Assembly (NCBI GenBank): GCA_009763385.1
Contig: CM019825.1
Location: forward strand, 2,480,001-2,544,000
Origin: Coix lacryma-jobi var. lacryma-jobi
Taxonomy: Eukaryota > Streptophyta > Magnoliopsida > Poales > Poaceae
Length of the DNA stretch: 64,000 bases
Reading direction: 5' to 3'
The translations under genes and the position numbers were made by a program. How positions within the stretch are numbered: the stretch's first letter is position 1; each line of letters starts with the position of its first letter. The notes under the pieces are model-generated. The model worked only from the letters and a program-made list of their open reading frames with translations. It did not search any database and was not told where the DNA came from. Below, piece by piece: positions 55,861 to 64,000 of the stretch.

Positions 55861-56403
55861 CGTCGCAGTCCCAACCTCCCAGACTCACGAAAACCAGACA
55901 GAAATTAGCTTACGAATAAAACAACATAAATGGCAGAAATTAGATTACAAATAAATAAAACAACATGAATGATCTGCTACTCCCATGCACATGGTGCCAA
56001 TAAGGCTGAGCAACATAGATGATCGGGCATGTACTCAATCCGTACCACTACAGTATGATGAATGTAAATAATATACCGTAAATTTATACAGTATATTACA
56101 ATCAGATCGAACCCCAGTTGGAGATAACAGTACGCGTGTGCAAAGACATCTTCAATTTTCCCAGTTCCCATACAGCTAGAGCATTTCCATACATATCGTG
56201 CCGCAAGAGTATTGATAGGAAGAAAACAAAGAGTGTGGGAACCGCGTGCATTTCGTCGGTCACCTTCACACACAAACATCGTTATTCACAACAATAATGA
56301 TTAATTGGTTCTTCGGTTTTATGGCCAAAACATTATTAAACCATCCAAATCATGACAGTTGCAAAACGGAGGAGTAAAAGAGGTCCTATATTAGGGGACT
56401 GTG
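55861..56403. other. Low-copy-looking sequence, no gene recognised
   Basis: No retroelement features. A 100-codon minus-strand ORF (55977..56279) has no recognisable domain. It could be untranslated sequence of a nearby minus-strand gene. Confidence 0.35.
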
Positions 56404-56993
56404 GGGACTGTTTGGTACAGCTCAGCTTCACTATTGAAGCTGTTTTTTTAGAAAATAGCTTCATGAGCAACTTCACTGGTAAAGCTGAGCTATTTTAGGA
56501 AAAGTGTTTGACAAAACATCTTCACCAATAACTTCATGCATGGTTGAAAGAGAGATGAGGGTATAAACTGTGGCAACGTATCCTATGCAAACTAGACTCT
56601 TGTGCAAACTATGCAAACTCTAATCAAGACCACAAGAATCTAATCCGATGACTGGTAATTTTAGCACTCAAACCCCCCACTCATCCTATCCGACTGTTGC
56701 AAAACACCCCCATGAGTGGAGGGGTTTAAGTGCTAAAATTATCAGCCATCAGATTAGATTCTTGTGGTCTTAATTAGAGTTTGCATAGTTTGCACAGAAG
56801 TCTAGTTTGCATAAGATACGTTCCCATAAACTGTGAAAATCTACTTTTTTTTAGTTTCATCTCAGTTTATGGTTTTGTGAGAGGGGGAATAAAAGAACTT
56901 CATGGGTGAAGCTGTTTTGAGAAAAGGTGTTTGACAAAAAAAACAGCTCACAATAGCTCATGAAAGTGTTGTGAGTTGTACCAAACAGGCCCT
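56404..56993. mobile_element. MITE with GGGACTGTTTGGTACAGCTC ends
   Basis: The left end GGGACTGTTTGGTACAGCTC pairs with the right end, which on the minus strand reads AGGGCCTGTTTGGTACAACTC. The inner parts also pair (CTTCATG.AGC, AGCTGTTTT). No clear target duplication. Another MITE is inserted at 56573. Confidence 0.7.
56573..56826. mobile_element. Foldback MITE, Mutator-like, inside the outer MITE
   Basis: 254 bp that are almost one long inverted repeat (ends GCAACGTATCCTATGCAAAC and, on the minus strand, GGGAACGTATCTTATGCAAAC). Flanked by the 10-bp direct repeat ATAAACTGTG (56563..56572, 56827..56836). That length fits Mutator-type target duplications. Confidence 0.82.
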
Positions 56994-57171
56994 ACGTATT
57001 GAAAGATTTATGTATTACTACGAGTGTTTAATTGATTATGCAATAACAACCTGATTTTAAAGCTTGTTGTCAAAAAAACCCTGATTTTAAAGCTTCAATG
57101 AATTAAATGCCAGTATATACGGCAGCAAGCTAATTACTAGCGCACACAATATACACCGATGCAGACAGGTA

Positions 57172-57369
57172 CTACTTGAGATAGATTAAGATTGAACCAA
57201 GTCATTGAACCATGGTTATTATAGTATGCCAGTCCATGCATGAACCACAACTCGTACCTGCACGTACCTACAGCTACTACTTGAGATAGATTAAGATTGA
57301 ACCAAGTCATTTAACCATGGTTATTATAATATGGCAGGCCATGCATGAACCACAACATGTACCTACACA
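57172..57369. repeat. Tandem duplication, ~105-bp unit, two copies
   Basis: CTACTTGAGATAGATTAAG starts at 57172 and again at 57277, each followed by the same ~85 bp with a few changes. Confidence 0.9.
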
Positions 57370-57380
57370 GTGTCACAGTC

Positions 57381-58285
57381 TCAATTTATAATCTCCAATT
57401 CGATCGACAATATTCCTTCCGGAGGTTGGCGACCCCTGTATTCTCTGTTGGGAGGATGCCTGACTCCTCCAAAGCAGAACCGACATATGCGACCTGGACC
57501 TGCAAATGTGCATTAATCGGTATTTTATATACAAGTAATAATTTACATGAGCATATTAGAACAAATGCAAGGAACACGTTTAGTTTTACCTATAACCTTT
57601 GCTATCTAGGGGTTCCAACACTGTCACCATTTCAGGCCCTCTTGAACCACACAGTTCTGCAAAGAAATATGTCTTCTTCCCTTGCCAATACCCTTTGAAA
57701 TACAGGTGGAAGTAACTGAGGGGGTCCTCGTGGCTTAGGATAAACATGTTACTATGTTTACCCTTTGCACCAGTAATCCTGTTTGGATTTCCATTCTGAG
57801 TCTGCTCAAAAACATTTATGTTAATTCATATATTTATTGTCAAAATTAAATACAACATTGAAAAAACACAAGTTCGCATACCAGTTGTTGATTACAAACG
57901 TCAACTGTAATAGCAGTGCAGAGGTCTGTCTGGTTAGGAGGCACATCTTTCACGTACTCCTCCATATTGAGTGGCCTTGGCAGCACCACGCCACTTGGAA
58001 GCCGTAAGCAGTCAATGAGACGATGTGACACAAACTCCTCGCCAACACTGAAATAAGCTTACTAAATTTATGATGATAGGACTTCATATAACAAAAGCTG
58101 AAAATCATAACACGGATTAAATGGACTTTCGGCAAAAAAATTTAAACCTACGTCTTCACTGGACGAGGAGCACCTGAAATGTTGCAACAGTAGAAAAAAG
58201 ATTTAAAAAATAGGAAAAGAAAGATCAAACTAACAGAACAACTTATAGTTTTTTTTGTCCTATAAAGAGATCACTAACCTGCCAT
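57381..58285 (-). CDS. Spliced hypothetical gene, five exons, ~172 aa
   Basis: Not visible as a single ORF. Minus-strand exons 58285..58279, 58173..58152, 58047..57882, 57801..57597 and 57499..57381 join with GT-AG borders at every junction and keep frame to a TGA. The start is ATG in AATAATGGCAG. The protein begins MAGAPRPVKTVGEEF. It has a Cys-containing end (GRICRFCFGG). I do not recognise a family. GEEFVSHRLID and NGNPNRITG faintly recall parts of NAC domains, but too weakly to name it. The last exon's frame depends on which of two adjacent donors (57596, or about 10 nt further) is used. It may be a gene fragment. The 105-bp duplication lies just past its stop. Confidence 0.5.
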
Positions 58286-58506
58286 TATTCCGCAAGACAA
58301 CAAACTACAGCTGGAGAGTAACTATCAAAAATTGAAAAGCACCTGTAAATATATGAGAATGGTAAATTTTGCTTAAATAACAGAACTATTTAGAACACTC
58401 CAAATACTTTTTTTATCTGAAAATGGTCGGCACATAGAGACTTTTTATATATGTCGATCAGACACTCTGCAATTCATAATTTACTCTCGACACTCTCGAT
58501 AATTGC

Positions 58507-60182
58507 TGTCAGATATTTAAATAAGGGGTACCCTAATAAGACCGACTAAAGGATCACAACCGAAAAACTCAACCGCCTGCTGATGGAGCCAACGCTCAGC
58601 TAGTCCCTTTAAGGGAGGCATCGGCAAAAGAGATCTATCTTTCTCTCTCTGCCATCGTCTCGTCCGAGGCTCCCCGAGTCTGGCCTCGGGCGGAGACCAA
58701 ACGCTCTGCCTCATCCAGCCCCGTTCTACCCACAAAAGCAACGACTCTTCTCCTATACACTTCGAGCCACGTCCGTCCAAACCCAGGGCACGCCCAAGTC
58801 CCAGGATGAGCGTGGAGCGTCATGTAATCCCTGCTCGATTAAAAAACATGTCATCCCATTAACAGGTCAGGCACGCCGACGTACGACATACGTGTGAGGC
58901 TGGCTAAGACGGTATGCCCTCATAGGGCGGCTGCTCCCATGGCATACCTCCCTATCTGTGCCGCTATAGCTCGCAAGACTGGTCATTGACCGGTCATTCG
59001 AGCGACTGGTAGCATCAGCCGCTGCACCTCATTGGTTGCACGATACTCACACCTCAATAAAGAGGATCCGTCAGAGTTCCAATTCTGACCAATCCAATAA
59101 AGGTGATCATATCTTCAAAACCACAGTATGAATACGCTCCGGCCCACCAGGGAACCGACCGCTATCCGCTTCGCTCGACCCCTCACGCAGAGAGGCCTCT
59201 GGCCTGACCGCTCTCCGCCTCGCTCGAGACCCCTCGCGTTGGGCCTCGGATGAGGGCCACATTCTCCGCCTCGCCCGAGACTCCCACCGAGGCCTCAGAC
59301 GAAAACCTAAAACACCGGTTCGCCCGAGCCCGGCTCGGACGACATCGGTCACGGCCCCGCCACAACTATGACAAGACAGCATACCTACCCCATGTCCTAC
59401 CAGCCCTCATGCAACATCGCGCGTATAGCTGCTTGGTATGGGCGACGCAACGTGGCCGGACAAAAGGCCATGTCACCCCCCCACCTGCTCCCGGTTCGAT
59501 GATGCGGGGGTGCCGAGCATTGCTCCACCATACTTCATACTGTACCCGCTACTAGTCTCGACAGTGTATGGGCGTCACGCTCAGGCACTCGCCCCTCCGA
59601 GACTCACGCCAAATAAGCTGCAGCGCCATTCAGGCCTCGGCGTTCCGCGAAATCAAAGACACAGAAAACCATGTCTCTACGGTCACCACCACGACGCGCC
59701 AAGCACGGCACGCCCACACCACAAGGACGAAACCCACTACACCAGTTGTGCCTCCACGGAAGGCCATCTCCTTCACCCTTAGTCAGAAGGCCGCTCAGGG
59801 CCGCTTCAATGTAACCCTGTGCCCCCCTTGCGACTATAAAAGGAAGGGCCAGAGAAGCTAAACCATGAGCAACAACTAGAAGAAACACAACGAAGCAAGC
59901 AGCTTCCTGCACACATGCACGCACTCCACTCTCTCCACTTCGCCTGAGGCCCGGGACAAGCGCCCTCCTTCACCTTCTTGTATCTCATACTCGCACTCCG
60001 GCGCAACATAATACAAACCTCTCTCCCCCACTGGATGTAGGGCACTCCTTGCCTAAACTGGTATAAATCGATTGTGTACCTCCCGTGTTCTTGTATCGCC
60101 GTCCGAAACAGGAACACGCAAACCCCCTTCACGATACAAATCTACTTGTCGGTCTAGGGACCCCCGGTCCCGAATGCCGACA
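58507..60182 (+). mobile_element. Solo LTR (1676 bp)
   Basis: Starts TGTCAGATATTTAAATAAGG and ends GTCCCGAATGCCGACA. The flanks ATTGC (58502..58506) and ATTAC (60183..60187) differ by one base. TATAAAAG at 59835 sets the plus orientation. No internal region. The ORFs inside are chance frames of a GC-rich LTR. Confidence 0.8.
59835..59842 (+). promoter_or_regulatory. TATA box of the solo LTR
   Basis: GACTATAAAAGGAAGG, about 350 bp before the LTR end. Confidence 0.6.
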
Positions 60183-60584
60183 ATTACAGAAAACAGAAAC
60201 AAATGATATAAGAGTGGCGACATATTCTAACCATACTGGTTGCCTAGTGGCTTCCAGTCTACTGGCATTCGTAGTGAGATCCACCGTTGTCGTTTAGCAT
60301 AAGGTCGCAAATCTCTCTAAGTAAAGGAATTGTCAAACAAAAATCTAAACAAAATAACCTATTTCATTATAACTGTTGCCGGCTGTTGTAAGACATAGGC
60401 ACATGAGTTGTTGGTCCATTACAGTATTATAAATTGATTGCTCTTATATAAGTCAAGGAGATCCGATGGGAAATTGGCTAATATGTGCAATTCCATTGCT
60501 TTCGTGGTATCAAGAGTCTAAGCTTTCTATTGCCCTAGCTTCTCTACAATACACTCTTTGGTTGTGTGCCTTTAGCTGCGCACC
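60183..60584. other. Intergenic, nothing recognised
   Basis: AT-rich; no gene or repeat seen. Confidence 0.35.
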
Positions 60585-61440
60585 TTGTGCACACCCACTA
60601 CCATGCCTAGGTCCACACCCCCACCCACCTCCTCTGCAGCCACTGCCTCTGTAGTAGCCGCCCTTGACGAGGAGGTCGCGCGCGCCCTTGCCCCGGAAGC
60701 CAAGCATGTCTGTGTTGGGTTGTTGAGCGCGCTCCTGTCGACACGACCGACCGTATCCACATGGCCACCAACTCGTTGTTGTTCGTGCCCCACTCTCCAG
60801 CACGCGAGGGTTGCTAAGTAGGAGGTCGCGGCCCTAGCCGCAACCACGACCCAAGAGCACGATGCCACCACAGCTAGCACCTGCAATGCACTCGCATGCG
60901 AGAACTAGGCTACCGAGGCTGCTGACCTCGCCGCCTCCTCGATTTGCCAGTGACCTCAATGACTTTTTGTTGCTTCTCGGCGGTGGTGATCCTCGTTGGC
61001 TACTTCGGGAAGCCCTCCTGGCTCATGAAGCTAGGCATGAGGCCGCAACCATCATTAATTTACACACCCAGGTTGCCAGTGTCTAGAACAACAACACCCT
61101 CATCCATGCCATCCTCAACATGTAGTCTAACAACTACACACTTCGCTGGTGCCTCCAGATGCTTCTGGTCCTTGGGATGTTTTCCCTCCGGCTCCATATC
61201 ATCATTGACGCCGGACTACCTCGTCATGGCATGGCTCTAGAGCACCATCTCTCCTAATCTCGAGGAGATTGTCTGGGAGGATCTCACGACTGCTCGCTCT
61301 GTCTAGCTCGACCTAGAGCACCATTTCCTATGCAACCGTGAGCAACGTGCGCTCTACCTCGATGCCGCCTCTTGAAACTTCATCCAGGATGATCTCTCTA
61401 TCATCGATTACTGCGCAAGTACAAGCGACTACGAACGGTA
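60585..61440 (+). pseudogene. Decayed Copia gag fragment
   Basis: The best part is 61120..61440: NYTLRWCLQMLLV, TISPNLEEIV, LEHHFLCNREQRALYLDA and DDLSIIDYC follow the UBN2/Copia Gag order, with several stops. The upstream Ala/Pro-rich start (MPRSTPPPTSSAAT at 60604) may be its N-terminus. No LTRs or pol nearby. Confidence 0.6.
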
Positions 61441-61712
61441 AGAACCAATGAATTATAACAAGTCAAAAGATCCAAATGATCCCAAGATGGACACCAAAAC
61501 ATAGTTGAAGACTTTTGGTAAAAATCAAAACTGCTAATTTGCTTTCTTATCAGGGTGCTAGCCCATCTAAACCTTGTCCATTAAACCGATGCGAATCTGG
61601 ATGCACGGAGTGGACGACGATTAGGCGGTGTGGCAAGCTGTGACGTTCTACGTCACCGTACCATCGCATAGAATTTTTCCATACAAGAGGGTCTAAGGAG
61701 TGGTGATGAGTA
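61441..61712. other. Intergenic, nothing recognised
   Basis: No gene or clear repeat seen before the hAT element. Confidence 0.35.
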
Positions 61713-61724
61713 TAGTTTTCCAAA

Positions 61725-61935
61725 TGGGCCAGACACGATGGGCCGAAACGGGCACGACACGCAAAAACACGGCCCAGGAACGGCCCGGCACGATCACCAC
61801 CGTGCCAGTGCCAGACACGGCCCATCACCGTGCCCGTGCTTGGGCCGCAGGTTCGGCCCATGGGCCAACACGGAACACGGCAAGGATTTCGACCTGGCAC
61901 GGCTTTGGCACGGCCTGGAGCGACCTCAGCCGTTC
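61725..61935. repeat. Subterminal GGCACGG/GGGCC repeats of the hAT element
   Basis: More than a dozen short copies of CGGCCC, GGCACGG, ACACGGC and their complements within 200 bp. Such subterminal repeats are where hAT transposases bind. Confidence 0.65.
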
Positions 61936-61989
61936 GATCCCCGCAACTTGATATCCAGCCGTCGATTCCTATTAGGGTTTGGAATGGGG

Positions 61990-61997
61990 TATATAAG
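61990..61997 (+). promoter_or_regulatory. TATA box of the transposase gene
   Basis: GGGTATATAAGGCGCG, about 425 bp before the start codon and followed by a CT-rich leader. A 5'UTR intron is likely at 62266..62382 (CAG|GTGAG to CCTCCAG). Confidence 0.6.
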
Positions 61998-62415
61998 GCG
62001 CGCTGCCGTGCTGGGGTTCCCATTCACCGCACACGGGTCACCGCAAACCCTAAATCCTCTCTCGGTCTCTCTGACTCTCCCTCTCCTCTCTCAGTCACTC
62101 GGGCTCTCGACGGCGACGGCGAGTCGGCGACTGGCGTTCTCCTTCTCCCCTCGCTCTCTCCTCTCCGATTCCAACGGCGAGTGGCGGCGCCAAGGGGCGG
62201 CGGTGTCTCGCCGCCGGCCCCGACCCTGCAGTCCTTGCAGATGCTACGGGGCTCCGAAGATGCAGGTGAGCTCCGGTCGTTCTTCTCCTGTCTCCTCTCC
62301 GGCTCTCCCGGTCGATCTCCCCTCGCTCTCTCCTCTCTCTTGTTGAGTTTTGAGGTATTGATTTCTTTCTTATTCCTCCAGATCTGCAGACTCGCAGCTG
62401 CTCCAAGCGGCGTCT

Positions 62416-64000
62416 ATGTCGCCGGCGTCATCGAGGTAAACATTCCGCAGATCTGCTTCTTCTCTCCCTCCGGTAGCTCTCTGTATGTTCGATGTTCGTC
62501 TTCTTTTTGTTTATAGTGATCTAATCTAGTTCTTTTCTGCTTGTGTACACTGTGTGTGCAGCCGGTTGAGGCAAGTTGCCCCTTCTCCCCTCAACCTCAA
62601 CCCATCTGATGAATCCGTTGAGGCTGCCTGGTCTGCATACCATGAGGAGTCCGAGCGGGTGCGGGATCTGCCTGGAGAAGATGAAGACGACGACATGGGT
62701 GACGAGGAGATTGAAGAGCTGTTCGGGCGCCCACCTGGAGATGCATCAACTCAACCGATCGACCTTGATGGCCCTGAGGATGGAGCAGAGGAGGACCAAG
62801 GCGGCCATGGCGATCAAGCAGAGAACACCGCCGTAACACGGCCGACTACCTCCGACGTGTGGTTGGACTTCAAGAAGCTCTACCGCAAGGGTCCCAAAGG
62901 TAAGCTCGTCAGGTATGCCGCCGTCTGTATCCACTGCAAGAGGCAGTATGCTGCTAGATCTGCAATTGGCACTGGTTCCCTTATTCGTCACAGAAATAAA
63001 TGTTCTGCTAGGCGAGAGAAAACTAGGTCTTTTAGTCAGTCTCAGATCTCTTTTAATCCTGATGGTTCTATGCGTAGTTGGGAGTATTGTCCTATGCGTG
63101 CTCGTACTGAACTGTGTCGATTTATTGCTAGAACAGATGTTGCTATCAGTTTGGGTGATTCTGTTGCATTTGAGGATTACATTAGAAATGCTCATAATCC
63201 TAAGTTCCAGGTTGTCTCTACACAAACCACAACCAGAGACTTAGCCAAGATGTTTGCTGATAGAAAGGCTAAGCTTGTTGAGTTACTTTCTTCTGACAAA
63301 GTCAATTGTGTGTGCTTAACCTCTGATATATGGTCTGGCAAAGCCAAAGAGGACTACCTTAGTGTAGTTGCTCATTTCATAAACTCTGATTGGCAACTAG
63401 AGAAGAGAGTGCTTGGCCTTGTGCTTATTGACTGTTCCCATAGTGGAGAAAACATTGCTGATAGAGTTGCATCTGTTCTTGGTGATTATAGTGTTCTTGA
63501 TAAAGTTTTTGCTGTTACTTTGGATAATGCTTCATCTAATGTCTCTGCTATGCAAAAACTTAGGCCTATTTTGTCTAAATATCTTGGTTTTGATGTACCT
63601 GTAGAGGATCCAAGGAACCCTGAACCTGAAACTTCTGCTAGTACTATGTTTTTGCATCAGCGTTGTGCATGTCATATCATCAACCTCATTGTCAAAGAGG
63701 CACTTAATTATCTTAAACCTCTGATTGAAGTTTTTAGAATTGCAATATCTTTTTTAAACTCATCTAATAAGAGGATTCCAAAATACAAAAGGCTTTGCAT
63801 TGCAGCTGGTATTAGGCCTAGGAAGTTTCAGTTGGACATGGACATAAGGTGGAACTCTACATATCTCATGCTTAAGACTTTGCTTCCTCACAAAGAACCT
63901 TTTACTACTTTCATACATGCTAATTATCCTAGAGGTGAGAATGGTGAGTTGCTTCTTACAGAGGAACATTGGGTTGTTGCATCAAAAAATTTTGTGTTTC
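62416..64000 (+). CDS. hAT transposase, BED zinc-finger, RICESLEEPER-like (runs off the window)
   Basis: Exon 1 is 62416..62435 (ATGTCGCCGGCG..), donor GAG|GTAAAC. Exon 2 starts at 62562 after TGTGTGCAG; phase 2 is kept, and the frame is open to base 64000, giving 486 codons so far. An acidic N-terminus (GEDEDDDMGDEEIEE) leads to a BED finger: C129-x2-C132, then H and C near residues 149 and 154 (CIHCKRQYAAR, LIRHRNKC). The RNase H-like catalytic domain starts with LTSDIWSGKAKEDYL (first Asp about residue 262) and TLDNASSN (second Asp about 327), followed by CACHIINLIVKEAL, the hAT insertion region. The catalytic Glu and dimerisation domain lie outside the window. The uninterrupted frame suggests a recent or domesticated copy. 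Confidence 0.88.

Larger units (their letters stand above)
61713..64000 (+). mobile_element. hAT-family DNA transposon, 5' part
   Basis: Contains a subterminal GC-rich repeat region, a TATA box and an intact transposase reading off the window. The left terminus is probably near TAGTTTTCCAAATGGGCC (61713), but the other end is not available to confirm it or the 8-bp target duplication. Confidence 0.7.

Noticed and set aside
55977..56279. 100-codon minus-strand ORF beside element E
   Set aside because: No recognisable domain or splice partner; could be chance or untranslated sequence.
59107..60132. Overlapping ORFs in both strands
   Set aside because: GC-rich solo LTR sequence gives long chance frames; no domain in any of them.

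Overview
This window looks like intergenic DNA from a large plant genome, most likely a grass. It is almost entirely nested LTR retrotransposons of Copia and Ty3/Gypsy type. It also holds a CACTA element and MITEs of grass-like sequence, a BED-type hAT transposase and one short spliced gene of unknown function. No rRNA, CRISPR array or bacterial-type operon is present. The assignment to grasses rests on the style of the elements, not on a marker gene.

Layout, left to right. (A) 1..~9109, minus strand: part of a Copia-type element that encodes only Gag, with its 5' LTR at 6759..~9109. (B) ~9500..29042, minus strand: a Ty3/Gypsy chromovirus (Tekay/Del-like) with gag, protease, RT, RNase H, integrase and a chromodomain-like tail. 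It has an extra ORF upstream of gag whose N-terminus copies the histone H3 tail. (C) 15128..25755, minus strand: a very young gag-only element with 2754-bp LTRs and TSD CACTT, inserted inside B's extra ORF. C carries a 562-bp CACTA element (20319..20880, TSD TAT) that contains a tRNA-like sequence. (D) 29043..~36143, plus strand: the 3' end of a Gypsy-type element, consisting of long tandem arrays, a PPT and an LTR. A solo LTR (31772..33329, TSD CACAC) interrupts it. (E) 36144..55860, plus strand: an old, broken Copia element. (F) 43000..55785, plus strand: a young Tat-lineage Gypsy element inserted in E's 3' LTR (1377-bp LTRs, TSD ATTAT). It has gag-pro, pol with a second RNase H, and a spliced antisense gene with a plant mobile domain. 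(G) 55861..64000: nested MITEs, a five-exon gene of unknown function on the minus strand (57381..58285), a solo LTR (58507..60182), a decayed Copia gag fragment, and the 5' part of an hAT element whose transposase is open to the window edge.

Three things stand out. First, B combines an H3-tail-like ORF with a chromodomain integrase. Second, A, C and the solo LTR have related LTR ends, and each carries clusters of its own odd-length palindrome with one unpaired central base; the arms appear to change in matched pairs. Third, F's antisense gene can be traced through five exons with GT-AG junctions and consistent phase. Most retrotransposon genes here act only for their own element. A and C encode no polymerase and would need RT and integrase supplied by another element. 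All LTR divergences were counted by eye and are approximate.
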